Assembly (NCBI GenBank): GCA_002423245.1
Contig: DIVD01000053.1
Span: 1 to 44,764, forward strand
Direction: 5' to 3'
Origin: Rhodobacteraceae bacterium UBA6141
GTDB taxonomy: Bacteria; Pseudomonadota; Alphaproteobacteria; Rhodobacterales; Rhodobacteraceae
DNA length: 44,764 nucleotides
The notes under the pieces are model-generated. The model searched no databases. It saw only the letters and a list, made by a program, of their open reading frames with translations, and was not told where the DNA came from. Shown piece after piece: positions 23,963-31,536 of this stretch (position 1 is its first letter; the number at the start of each line of letters is the position of its first letter). The translations under genes and the position numbers were made by a program.

Positions 23963-25360
23963 ATGGCGGTCCAGACCTTCGACATGATCGTGATCGGCGC
24001 CGGACCGGGCGGCTATGTCGCGGCGATCCGCGGCGCGCAACTGGGGATGAAGGTCGCCATCGTCGAACGCGAGGCGCTTGGCGGCATCTGCCTCAACTGG
24101 GGCTGCATCCCGACGAAGGCGCTGCTGCGCTCGGCCGAGGTGTTCCACCTGATGCAGCGCGCCAAGGAGTTCGGGCTGAGGGCGGAGGGCATCGGCTTTG
24201 ACCTTGCCGAGGTGGTGAAACGCTCGCGCGGGGTGGCCAGACAGCTGTCCTCGGGGATCGGCCATCTGATGAAGAAGAACAGGATCACGGTGTTCATGGG
24301 CACGGCGACGATCCCGGACCGGGGCAAGGTAACTGTCCGGACCGGGAAGGGCCAAGAGGATCTGGCGGCGCCTTCCATCGTGCTGGCGACCGGCGCGCGC
24401 GGGCGCGAGTTGCCGGGGCTGGAGCCGGATGGAGACCTCGTCTGGGGCTATCGCGACGCGCTGGTGGCGACGCGGATGCCGAAGAAGCTGCTGGTCATCG
24501 GCTCGGGCGCGATCGGGATCGAGTTTGCCAGCTTCTTCAACACGCTTGGCGCCGAGACCACGGTGGTCGAGGTGATGGACCGCCTGCTGCCGGTCGAGGA
24601 TGCCGAGATCGCCGCCTTCGCCAGGAAGCAGTTCGTGAAGCAGGGCATGACGATCCTTGAAAAGACCCATGTGAAGACGCTGGACCGCGTCCCCGGCAAG
24701 GGCGTCATCGCGCATCTGGAAAGCGCCGGCAAGACCGGGACCGCCGAGTTCGACACGGTGATTTCCGCCGTCGGCATCATCGGCAATGTCGAGGGGCTGG
24801 GGCTGGAGGCGCTGGGGGTGAAGATCGAGCGCAGCCATGTGGTGACGGACGCCTTCTGCCGCACCGGCGTGGAGGGGCTTTACGCCATCGGCGACATCGC
24901 AGGCGCGCCCTGGCTTGCGCACAAGGCCAGCCATGAAGGGGTGATGGTCGCGGAACTGATCGGCGGCGGGCATCCGCAGCCGATCAGGCCCGGCTCCATC
25001 CCCGGCTGCACCTATTGCCAGCCGCAGATCGCCAGCGTCGGCCTGACCGAGGCAGGGGCGAAAGAGGCGGGGCTGGAGATCCGCGTGGGCCGCTTCCCCT
25101 TCATCGGCAACGGCAAGGCGATCGCGCTTGGCGAGCCGGAAGGTCTGGTCAAGACCATCTTCGACGCGAGGACCGGGGAATTGCTGGGCGCGCACATGGT
25201 CGGGGCCGAGGTCACCGAACTGATCCAGGGCTATGTCATCGGCCGCACGCTGGAGACGACCGATGCGGAGCTGATCGAAACCGTGTTCCCGCATCCGACG
25301 CTGTCGGAGATGATGCACGAATCGGTGCTGGATGCCTATGGGCGGGCGCTGCATTTCTGA
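23963..25360 (+). CDS. lpdA: Dihydrolipoyl dehydrogenase (E3)
   Basis: E3 re-oxidises dihydrolipoamide of 2-oxoacid dehydrogenase complexes with NAD (465 aa). The start at 23963 (MAVQTFDMIVIGAGPGGYVA) has AGGAGGAAG upstream. The FAD motif GAGPGGYVAAIRGAQLG, the redox disulfide Cys43/Cys48 in GICLNWGCIPTKAL, the NAD motif VIGSGAIGIEFASFF, and the catalytic FPHPTLSE (His444, Glu449) are all intact. No E1 or E2 gene is adjacent, so it may serve several complexes. A strong terminator follows. Confidence 0.95.
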   Translation: MAVQTFDMIVIGAGPGGYVAAIRGAQLGMKVAIVEREALGGICLNWGCIPTKALLRSAEVFHLMQRAKEFGLRAEGIGFDLAEVVKRSRGVARQLSSGIGHLMKKNRITVFMGTATIPDRGKVTVRTGKGQEDLAAPSIVLATGARGRELPGLEPDGDLVWGYRDALVATRMPKKLLVIGSGAIGIEFASFFNTLGAETTVVEVMDRLLPVEDAEIAAFARKQFVKQGMTILEKTHVKTLDRVPGKGVIAHLESAGKTGTAEFDTVISAVGIIGNVEGLGLEALGVKIERSHVVTDAFCRTGVEGLYAIGDIAGAPWLAHKASHEGVMVAELIGGGHPQPIRPGSIPGCTYCQPQIASVGLTEAGAKEAGLEIRVGRFPFIGNGKAIALGEPEGLVKTIFDARTGELLGAHMVGAEVTELIQGYVIGRTLETTDAELIETVFPHPTLSEMMHESVLDAYGRALHF

Positions 25361-25369
25361 CGGCAAAGG

Positions 25370-25393
25370 GAGGGGGCTGTCTGCCCCCTCTTT
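25370..25393 (+). terminator. lpdA intrinsic terminator
   Basis: GAGGGGGC-TGTCT-GCCCCCTC is an 8-bp perfect stem followed by TTT, nine bases after the lpdA stop codon. It separates lpdA from the convergent xerD gene. Confidence 0.85.
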
Positions 25394-25397
25394 GCGC

Positions 25398-25452
25398 TTT
25401 GCGCAAATTCACCCCCGAGGATATTTCGGCCAGCAAGAAGCCGGGGGGGTGA
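25398..25452. other. Structured extragenic element between lpdA and xerD
   Basis: After the terminator lie a 10-bp palindrome TTTGCGCAAA (25398-25407) and a long stem-loop with arms TCACCCCC (25409-25416) and GGGGGTGA (25445-25452). Its 28-nt loop contains GAGGATATTTCGGCCAGCAAGAAG in two pieces. From memory, similar CCCCCGAGGATATTT-like text recurs after terminators in Rhodobacteraceae genomes. No known function is assigned. There is no second copy in this window. Confidence 0.5.
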
Positions 25453-25453
25453 T

Positions 25454-26407
25454 TCAGCGCCGGGCCAGCGGGTGATGGTCCATGACCAGCGCGGTCAGCC
25501 GTTCGTCCAGCACATGGGTGTAAATCTCGGTCGTGGCAAGATCGGCATGGCCCAGCATCAGCTGGATCGCGCGCAGGTCGGCGCCGCCCTCCAGCAGATG
25601 CGTGGCGAAGGCGTGGCGCAGCACATGCGGCGTGACGCGGGCCGGGTCGAGCCCGGCGCGCAGCGCGATGTCCTTCAGATGCGTGAAGAAGCCCTGCCGG
25701 GTCAGGTGCCCGGCCTTGCCGCGCGCCGGGAACAGGTGGCGCGAGGGCGGGATGCGTCTTGCCAGACGCGCCGCCTCTTCGGCCGTGTCGCGCGCCTGCA
25801 GCCATTCGGCCAGTGCCGCCCGCGCCGGGGCCGACAGCGGCACCAGCCGCTCCTTGCCGCCCTTGCCGCGCACGAGGATCATCTCCGGATCGCCCCGCGC
25901 CGCCGACACCGGCAGCGTGACGAGTTCGCTCACCCGCATACCGGTGGCGCAGAGCAGCTCCATCAGGCAGGCGCTGCGCAGCCGGTCATGGGCGGTCTTG
26001 CCCGTCTGGCGCGCGGCGGCCAGCAGCGCGCCGACCTGTGCATGGGTCAGCGTCGCGGGCAGGCGCCTGTCCTTGCCGGGGCCCGAGAGGCGGATCGCGG
26101 GATTGTCCTCGCGCCAGCCCTCTTCATGCGCAAAGCGGTAGAGCTGCCGGATCGCCGCCAGCCGCCGGGCGCGGGTGGCCTTCGACAGCCCCTCTGCCGC
26201 GCAGCGCAGCAGGTAATCCTCCACCGCCTCGCGCGGGGCCTGCGCGAAATGCAGGCCGCGATGCGCAAGGAAGCCGGCGAAATCCTTCAGGTCGCGGCCA
26301 TAGGCGAGCCTCGTGTTGACGGCGGCGTCATGCTCGGCGGCCTGCGCCTGAAGGAAGGCGGAGATCCACATCTCCATCGGCCGGTCGGCGGAGGGGTGGC
26401 GGGTCAT
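25454..26407 (-). CDS. xerD: Tyrosine recombinase XerD
   Basis: This site-specific recombinase resolves chromosome dimers at dif together with XerC (317 aa). The N-terminal SAM-like core-binding domain (residues 12-100) is followed by the catalytic domain. The full set of active residues is visible: Arg158 (ATGMRVSEL), Lys182 (VRGKGGKERLVPL), His261 and Arg264 (HVLRHAFATHLLEGG), His287 (LGHADL) and nucleophile Tyr296 (TTEIYTHV). It is the chromosomal housekeeping type, not a phage integrase, as shown by length and by its position in the conserved aroKB neighbourhood. Its start overlaps the stop of the upstream gene by 4 bp. Confidence 0.93.
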   Translation of the reverse strand: MTRHPSADRPMEMWISAFLQAQAAEHDAAVNTRLAYGRDLKDFAGFLAHRGLHFAQAPREAVEDYLLRCAAEGLSKATRARRLAAIRQLYRFAHEEGWREDNPAIRLSGPGKDRRLPATLTHAQVGALLAAARQTGKTAHDRLRSACLMELLCATGMRVSELVTLPVSAARGDPEMILVRGKGGKERLVPLSAPARAALAEWLQARDTAEEAARLARRIPPSRHLFPARGKAGHLTRQGFFTHLKDIALRAGLDPARVTPHVLRHAFATHLLEGGADLRAIQLMLGHADLATTEIYTHVLDERLTALVMDHHPLARR

Positions 26408-27951
26408 CCCCGCCGCTCCAGCAGCATCAGCTCGAGGCTGGCGCGGCGGGCGACGCTTTCGAGCCCCGCCTTGCGCAGCGCGGTCAGCCCGGCGGTGACG
26501 CGGCGCAGGTCGCCCCGGGCGCCCTCGGTCACGTCGTCGATCGCCTTCAGCAGCGCCTCGCCCAGCCGGTTGCCCTCGAACAGCGGCGCGTAATCGGGGC
26601 CGAGTGCGGCATCCGGGGCAAAAGCGGCGCGGATCGCGGCGCCCGTCTGGCCGGGCTGCACGATGCGGGCCACGTCGCCGCGCGCGAGGCCGATCAGGAA
26701 CGCCTCCTCCCCGTCCTGCGGTGCGCGCGCGGCGGCGACCGTTTCATAGGCGGGCGACAGCAGCCCGATGCGGAAGGCCAGCCGCGCATCGCGGCCCTTC
26801 AGCGGCAGCGCGGCGAGCCGCTCGCCGTAAAGCGCGGCGAAGGGCACCTCCAGCTCGGCCTGCACCATCTGCTCCCAGGCCGGGTGCAGCGCGTCGCCGA
26901 CCGCGTTGGCATCTCCCCCGGCCAGCGCCTCCTCCAGCGCCTGCACCGCCGCGACCCGGTCCCATACCCCGCCCGAGGCGGCGGGGGCGCGTTCGGTGTA
27001 AAGCCCCAGCAGCAGGTTCGGCGCGATGGCGCCCGAGCGCGCCAGCCGCTCGCCCGCCTCGATCCGGGTCTTCCAGCCGGAGTTGGAGCGCAGGTCGGAT
27101 TGCGCGAAGGCCAGCGGCAGCGTGGTGGTGGACATCGGCTGGCCCACCGCCTCCATCAGCCGCAACACGAGCGGCGAGGGGCGGGCGGGCAGCGGCAGGT
27201 CTTCGGCCCCGTCGGCCAGTTCGGGGTCGAGGAAGCGGGCCAGCAGTGTGCCGGTTTCCGCGTCCACATGGCCAAGCGCCTCGCCGGTGGAGAGGGTCAG
27301 CGCCGCCGCGTTCCAGTCGCCGCCGCGGGCGAGGCAGAAGATCCGCGCCGGGAAGGTGGGCGCCACCTGCGGGGTTTCGCGCATGGTCTCGCAGGCGCGG
27401 TCCTCCTCGCCGATCAGCAGCGCCACGTCGAACCAGCGGCGGAACGGCTCTGGCGAGGGGTCGTCGGGCAGTTCCAGAAGCGCCAGCGCCGGGTCGAGCG
27501 CGCCAAGGTCCAGCAGCTTGTCCACCCGCGCCAGGAACAGTTGCCCGCTGCCATCGGCATCGAGCGGCGGGTCAAGTTCCGCCAGCAGCAGCGCATAGAG
27601 CAGGGACTGGATCGCGGGCAATGTGTCCACCCGCTCGGCGCGGATCATGCGCGCCAGATCCAGCGTCGGCGTTTCGCCCCACAGGCCCCGCGGCAGCCCG
27701 GCGCGCTGCGCCGGCGTCAGGCCGAGCGCGTCGAGCGTGGTGCCGCCGAGCGGGGTCACGGTGATGGCTTCGGGCGCCGCCCCGGTGGACACGGCAGGCT
27801 CTTGCCGCGCCGGCGCGGGCAGCGCGACGGGGGTTGCCGCCACCGACCGCGACAGCCAGTCGATCGCCGACATCGGCGGCTCCTGCGCGGCGGCTGCGCT
27901 GCCAAGAAGGGCGGCCAGCACCGCGCTGCGGATCATGTCAGTTCGCTGCAT
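26404..27951 (-). CDS. Exported helical-repeat protein of unknown function
   Basis: This protein of 515 residues has an N-terminal signal peptide (MIRSAVLAALLGSAAAAQE). Either the ATG at 27951 (GGTGGAG upstream) or the one at 27936, two bases after the previous stop codon, could be used. The mature part is Ala/Leu-rich and consists of consecutive helices resembling TPR/SEL-like solenoids, with conserved-looking LALLELPDDPSPEPFRRWFD and a Cys pair (ACETMRE, IFCLARG). I do not recognise a named domain. The gene is part of the conserved alphaproteobacterial block that runs against aroKB. The operon is small membrane peptide, this gene, then xerD, all overlapping. A periplasmic role is inferred. 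Confidence 0.85.
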   Translation of the reverse strand: MQRTDMIRSAVLAALLGSAAAAQEPPMSAIDWLSRSVAATPVALPAPARQEPAVSTGAAPEAITVTPLGGTTLDALGLTPAQRAGLPRGLWGETPTLDLARMIRAERVDTLPAIQSLLYALLLAELDPPLDADGSGQLFLARVDKLLDLGALDPALALLELPDDPSPEPFRRWFDVALLIGEEDRACETMRETPQVAPTFPARIFCLARGGDWNAAALTLSTGEALGHVDAETGTLLARFLDPELADGAEDLPLPARPSPLVLRLMEAVGQPMSTTTLPLAFAQSDLRSNSGWKTRIEAGERLARSGAIAPNLLLGLYTERAPAASGGVWDRVAAVQALEEALAGGDANAVGDALHPAWEQMVQAELEVPFAALYGERLAALPLKGRDARLAFRIGLLSPAYETVAAARAPQDGEEAFLIGLARGDVARIVQPGQTGAAIRAAFAPDAALGPDYAPLFEGNRLGEALLKAIDDVTEGARGDLRRVTAGLTALRKAGLESVARRASLELMLLERRG

Positions 27952-28075
27952 TCAGCTCCACCGGCTTGCGTGTTTCCTGCGGCATGGGGGGTGAGATCCC
28001 CAGATAGGCATAGCCCGTCAGCCCGATGGCCCCAAGCACCGCCAGCACCAGAACCACTTTCACAATCCGCCCCAT
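27938..28075 (-). CDS. 45-residue single-pass membrane peptide
   Basis: This short gene encodes a 45-residue protein with GCAGGAA just upstream of the ATG. Residues 5-25 (VKVVLVLAVLGAIGLTGYAY) form one transmembrane helix, followed by a short Pro-rich tail (ISPPMPQETRKPVELNA). It overlaps the start of the exported helical-repeat gene, so the two are translationally coupled. It is the first gene of the leftward operon and diverges from aroK. I recognise no family; coupling and coding quality support it as real. Confidence 0.72.
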   Translation of the reverse strand: MGRIVKVVLVLAVLGAIGLTGYAYLGISPPMPQETRKPVELNAAN

Positions 28076-28231
28076 TTCCTGCCCGCCTTTTTCTTGGTCG
28101 CGTCCCGCTTCGCCCGCCGCACCGCGGCGCGGCGGCGCCATCCGTTTTATATATGGCATTTCCCGCCTGTTCACGCCATTCAGGGCGGAAACCTGCCTGC
28201 CTTGCAAAATAGCCGCGGCACCGGCGGGAAA

Positions 28232-28249
28232 GCCCGGGCGCGCCCGGGC
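28232..28249. promoter_or_regulatory. 18-bp perfect palindrome upstream of aroK
   Basis: GCCCGGGCG-CGCCCGGGC is a perfect palindrome 31 bp upstream of the aroK start, in the 205-bp divergent promoter region (28076-28280). The same region holds TTTTATATATGG and TTGCAAAATAGC, the only AT-rich stretches and so the likely promoter elements. The palindrome could be an operator or a 5' UTR hairpin. Confidence 0.35.
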
Positions 28250-28280
28250 AGGGGGCGCAGGAACGGGGAACGAGGTGGCA

Positions 28281-28826
28281 GTGAAGGCACGGTTGCGCAG
28301 GACGGTGGTGCTGGTCGGCATGATGGGCGCGGGCAAGACGGCGGTCGGCAATGCGCTTGCGCGGGCGCTGGGGCTGCCCTTCCTCGACTCGGACGAAGAG
28401 ATCGAGCGCGCCGCCAACCGCTCGGTCGCCGAGATCTTCGCGCGCGACGGCGAATCGTTCTTCCGCGAGAAGGAGGCGCAGGTGATCCGCCGGCTGCTGT
28501 CCGGGCGGCCTTGCGTGCTGTCCACCGGCGGCGGCGCCTTCCTGGCGGAGGCGAACCGGCAGGCGATTGCCGAAAGGGGCGTGTCGGTCTGGCTGAAGGC
28601 CGATGCCGACCTGCTGTGGCAGCGGGTGCGGCACAAGCCGACGCGCCCGCTGCTGCGCGTGCCCGACCCGAAGGGCACGCTGCGCGCGCTGCTGGAGGCG
28701 CGCGAGCCGATCTATGCGCTGGCCGACGTGACGGTGGAGGCGCGGCCCGACTATTCCATCGACGAGATGGCGGCGCAGGTGATCGAGGCGCTGGCGGCAC
28801 GGCCGGGACTGATGGACAGGGAGTGA
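28281..28826 (+). CDS. aroK: Shikimate kinase
   Basis: This enzyme phosphorylates shikimate at the 3-OH, the fifth step of the common aromatic pathway (181 aa). The GTG at 28281 is preferred because GAGGTG lies just upstream; a GTG two codons earlier is possible. The P-loop GMMGAGKTAVG is at residues 13-23, the shikimate-binding FLDSDEEIERAANRSVAEIF follows, then the FFREKE and STGGGAF motifs, and the lid-region RPLLR. It is followed after 5 bp by aroB, the common alphaproteobacterial aroKB arrangement. Confidence 0.94.
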   Translation: MKARLRRTVVLVGMMGAGKTAVGNALARALGLPFLDSDEEIERAANRSVAEIFARDGESFFREKEAQVIRRLLSGRPCVLSTGGGAFLAEANRQAIAERGVSVWLKADADLLWQRVRHKPTRPLLRVPDPKGTLRALLEAREPIYALADVTVEARPDYSIDEMAAQVIEALAARPGLMDRE

Positions 28827-28831
28827 GAGCG

Positions 28832-29965
28832 ATGAGCCTTGCAGGCGCCGACGTTGCAGGCCCCGAAACCGTCCGCGTCGATCTGGGCGCGCGCAGCTAT
28901 GACGTGCGCATCGGGGCCGGCCTTCTGGCGCGTGCGGGGGCCGAGATCGCGCCGCTGCTGCGCCGCCCGCGCGTCGCCGTGCTGACCGACGAGAATGTCG
29001 CGGCGCTGCATCTGGACGCCTTGCGCGACGGGCTGGGCGAGGTTGCCATGACCGCGCTGGCCCTGCCCGCGGGCGAGGGCACCAAGGCCTGGCCCGAGTT
29101 CTCGCGCGCCGTGGACTGGCTGCTGGCCGAGAAGGTCGAGCGCCGCGACATCGTGATCGCGCTTGGCGGCGGGGTGATCGGCGATCTGGCGGGCTTTGCC
29201 GCCGCGGTCCTGCGCCGGGGCGTGCGCTTCGTGCAGATACCGACTTCGCTGCTGGCGCAGGTGGACAGTTCGGTCGGCGGCAAGACCGGCATCAACTCGG
29301 TGCATGGCAAGAACCTGATCGGGGCGTTTCACCAGCCCAGCCTCGTGCTGGCCGATATCGCGCTGCTGGCGACGCTGCCGCCGCGCGATTTTCTGGCCGG
29401 CTATGGCGAGGTGGTGAAATACGGGTTGCTGGGGGATGCGGCCTTCTTCGAGTGGCTGGAGACGAACGGTCCCGCGCTGGCCGCCGGGGATGCCGCCTTG
29501 CGCCAACATGCCGTGCGCCGCTCGGTCGAGATGAAGGCCGGCATCGTCAGCCGCGACGAGACCGAGGAGGGCGAGCGGGCGCTGCTGAACCTTGGCCATA
29601 CCTTCTGCCATGCGCTTGAGGCGGCCACCGGCTATGGCCCGCGCCTGCTGCATGGCGAGGGCGTCGCGATCGGCTGCGCGCTGGCCTTCGAGGTCAGCCA
29701 GCGGCTTGGCCTGTGCTCGCAAGAGGCGCCAAGCCGGGTGCGCGCCCATCTGCGTGCCATGGGCATGAAGACCGACCTTGCCGACATCGAGGGCGATCTG
29801 CCGGATGCCGAGGGCCTGCTGGCGCTGATGGCGCAGGACAAGAAGGTACAGGATGGCAAGCTGCGCTTCATCCTTGCGCGCGGCATCGGCGAGGCGTTTG
29901 TGGCGGATGGCGTCGATCTGGCCGTGGTGCGCGGCGTGCTGGCCGAGGGGCTGCGCGGGCGCTGA
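28832..29965 (+). CDS. aroB: 3-dehydroquinate synthase
   Basis: This enzyme converts DAHP to 3-dehydroquinate using NAD and a divalent metal (377 aa). The ATG at 28832 (MSLAGADVAGPETVRVDLG) follows GGGAGTGAGAG. NAD-binding ALGGGVIGDLAGFAAAVLRRG, the phosphate-binding TSLLAQVDSSVGGKTGIN, and metal ligands in GYGEVVKYG, LNLGHTFCHALE and LLHGEGVAIG are all present. It is co-transcribed with aroK. The convergent RNA methyltransferase ends 14 bp away with no clear terminator between. Confidence 0.96.
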   Translation: MSLAGADVAGPETVRVDLGARSYDVRIGAGLLARAGAEIAPLLRRPRVAVLTDENVAALHLDALRDGLGEVAMTALALPAGEGTKAWPEFSRAVDWLLAEKVERRDIVIALGGGVIGDLAGFAAAVLRRGVRFVQIPTSLLAQVDSSVGGKTGINSVHGKNLIGAFHQPSLVLADIALLATLPPRDFLAGYGEVVKYGLLGDAAFFEWLETNGPALAAGDAALRQHAVRRSVEMKAGIVSRDETEEGERALLNLGHTFCHALEAATGYGPRLLHGEGVAIGCALAFEVSQRLGLCSQEAPSRVRAHLRAMGMKTDLADIEGDLPDAEGLLALMAQDKKVQDGKLRFILARGIGEAFVADGVDLAVVRGVLAEGLRGR

Positions 29966-29979
29966 CGCAGGGCCCGGCA

Positions 29980-31110
29980 CTATCGCAGCGGCTTCGTCTG
30001 GAACAGGTGCACCCCCAGCCCGCCATGCGGCACCGGCGCGCCGGGCGGGGCGAAGGGCAGGCCGGTGGCCCTGGCCAGCGCGGGCTCGCTGGTCACCAGC
30101 CCCACGCGCCAGCCGGAAAAGCGGGTCAGCAGCGTCTGCCCGAGCGCGGCGTAAAGGCCGTAGAGCAGGGTCCTGTTGCCGATCCTTGTGCCATAGGGCG
30201 GGTTGACGATCACGAGGCCGGGCTTGCCTTCGGGCGGCATCAGGTCGCTGATCGCGTGGGTCTCGAACTGCACGAGGTCGCTCACGCCGGCGCGTTCGGC
30301 GTTCTCGCGGCTCATGCGGATGGCGCCGGCGTCGCGGTCGGAGCCGTGGAAACGCAGGGCCGGGCGCGGGCCTCCGGGGGCGAGCTTGCGCATCCGCTCC
30401 CAGGCGGCGGGATCGAAGCTGGCGAGATCCTCGAACGCGAAATGCCGCGAGCGGCCGGGCATCAGCCCCGCCGCAATCTCGGCCGCCTCGATCACGAAGG
30501 TGCCCGATCCGCACATCGGGTCCACCACCGTCTCCGCCCCGGTGAATCCGCACTGGCGCAGGAACAGCGCCGCCAGCGTCTCGCGCATCGGGGCCTTGCT
30601 CACCGCCTGCTTGTGGCCGCGCCTGTGCAAGGGCTCGCCCGAGGTATCGACGCTGATGGTGCAAAGATCGTCGTCGATGCGGACCTTGAGCCTCAACTCC
30701 GCCTCCGCCGAGATCACCACGCCCAGGTCCTCGCGCAGCGCGGTCTCGATCCGCTGCGCGGCGGCCCCGGCATGATAGATGCGCGAGGCCTTGCAGGTCA
30801 CTTCCACCTTCAAGGGCACATCGGGGCGCAGCACATCGCCCCAGGGAAACCTGCGCGCCCGCTTGTCGAGCTGCGCAAGATGCATCGCCCGGAACGCGCC
30901 GATCCGCGCCAGAACCCGGCTCGCGCCGCGAATCTCGAGGTTGGCGCGCCAGACCTCGGGCCAGTCGCCCGTGGTGACGACGCCGCCCGGCACCGCCTTT
31001 GGCGCGGCAAATCCGGCCGCGCGCAGCTCGTCGCAGAGCACCGCCTCAAGCCCCGGCGGGGCCACAAGGAAGATCTCGAAATCGGCCGGGGCGGCGGTGT
31101 CGGTGGTCAT
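29980..31110 (-). CDS. THUMP-domain class I RNA methyltransferase (RlmL N-terminal/YpsC-like)
   Basis: This AdoMet-dependent methyltransferase probably modifies guanine N2 in 23S rRNA (376 aa). An N-terminal ferredoxin-like and THUMP region (about 10-160, with EIFLVAPPGLEAVLCDEL and DTSGEPLHRRGHK) precedes a Rossmann domain with the AdoMet motif DPMCGSGTFVIEAAEIAAG at about 197-215 and the catalytic NPPYG at 303-307. It corresponds to the N-terminal half of E. coli RlmL, without the C-terminal RlmK-like half. The exact target nucleotide is not deducible. It is monocistronic, and the copper island begins upstream on the other strand. Confidence 0.9.
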   Translation of the reverse strand: MTTDTAAPADFEIFLVAPPGLEAVLCDELRAAGFAAPKAVPGGVVTTGDWPEVWRANLEIRGASRVLARIGAFRAMHLAQLDKRARRFPWGDVLRPDVPLKVEVTCKASRIYHAGAAAQRIETALREDLGVVISAEAELRLKVRIDDDLCTISVDTSGEPLHRRGHKQAVSKAPMRETLAALFLRQCGFTGAETVVDPMCGSGTFVIEAAEIAAGLMPGRSRHFAFEDLASFDPAAWERMRKLAPGGPRPALRFHGSDRDAGAIRMSRENAERAGVSDLVQFETHAISDLMPPEGKPGLVIVNPPYGTRIGNRTLLYGLYAALGQTLLTRFSGWRVGLVTSEPALARATGLPFAPPGAPVPHGGLGVHLFQTKPLR

Positions 31111-31226
31111 GCCGCCCGCATAGCCCGAATGCGCCTGGGCGGCGACCGGATTCGCAAGGCGTGGCCGCCGACTCGCCGCCGCGCGTCGTCTTCTGGAACA
31201 TCTGAAGCCGGAGCCCGTTAGCCTTC

Positions 31227-31242
31227 ATACCCCGCCGGGTAT
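31227..31242. promoter_or_regulatory. CsoR-like copper operator candidate
   Basis: ATACCC-CGCC-GGGTAT is a perfect 6-bp inverted repeat about 63 bp upstream of the first ORF of the copper island. TACCC/GGGTA palindromes are typical of CsoR-family copper sensors (for example the TACCC...GGGTA core upstream of copZA in Bacillus). No CsoR gene is in the window, so the sensor would act in trans. Confidence 0.45.
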
Positions 31243-31304
31243 CGCAGCACGGCCGCCGCGAAACCGGCAGCCGGAACAGCGCGCGGCATCAGCGGGAGAG
31301 AGAC

Positions 31305-31494
31305 ATGACCAGGAAGGTCGGAGCCGGCCTCGCATGGGGCATCGCGGGAACCGTCCTCGCAGACGTCCCTCGCAGCCGTCGCCGGCTGGCTGACCGTCGT
31401 CTGCACGGGCGCCGACAACGTTGCTGCATCCGATCGGCATGCCTCTCCTGCCGCTGGCGAGGCGGGCCGGGCGCCGCAGCCCAAGGCCGCGTAG
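31305..31494 (+). pseudogene. Small exported protein gene with a one-base frameshift
   Basis: The ATG at 31305 has GGGAGAGAG upstream and reads MTRKVGAGLAWGIAGTVLA, a signal-like start. From base 31363 the coding sense continues in the next frame (TSLAAVAGWLTVVCTGADNV, then a Ser/Ala/Pro tail ending PQPKAA and TAG at 31492-31494). Removing one base near 31362 restores a 62-residue single-pass or secreted protein with one Cys and an intact hydrophobic core. As given, the unshifted frame turns Arg-rich and runs to 31508. It could be a pseudogene, a sequencing error or, less likely, recoding; no slippery heptamer is visible. It is the first ORF after the CsoR-like site. Confidence 0.6.
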
Positions 31495-31509
31495 ACAAGG
31501 CCGCGTAGA
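31482..31509 (+). repeat. 14-bp tandem duplication at the stop of the frameshifted ORF
   Basis: CAAGGCCGCGTAGA occurs twice in tandem. The first copy holds the TAG that ends the restored frame (31492-31494), and the second copy holds the TAG that ends the unshifted frame (31506-31508). Confidence 0.93.
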
Positions 31510-31536
31510 GTAGTCGAACAAGCAGGAACCCGAGAC

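Noticed and set aside
21764..25366. A 1200-codon open frame on the minus strand opposite queA, MFS, DUF924 and lpdA
   Set aside because: It is a codon-bias shadow of well-supported plus-strand genes; its translation is low-complexity Arg/His/Gln-rich and has no domain.
25454..26407. Phage integrase or integron-type recombinase
   Set aside because: Length, motif spacing and the aroKB neighbourhood fit the housekeeping XerD; there is no att duplication, cassette or tRNA next to it.
31359..31366. Programmed ribosomal frameshifting in the small copper ORF
   Set aside because: There is no slippery heptamer, no clear downstream pseudoknot and no internal Shine-Dalgarno; a one-base indel is simpler.
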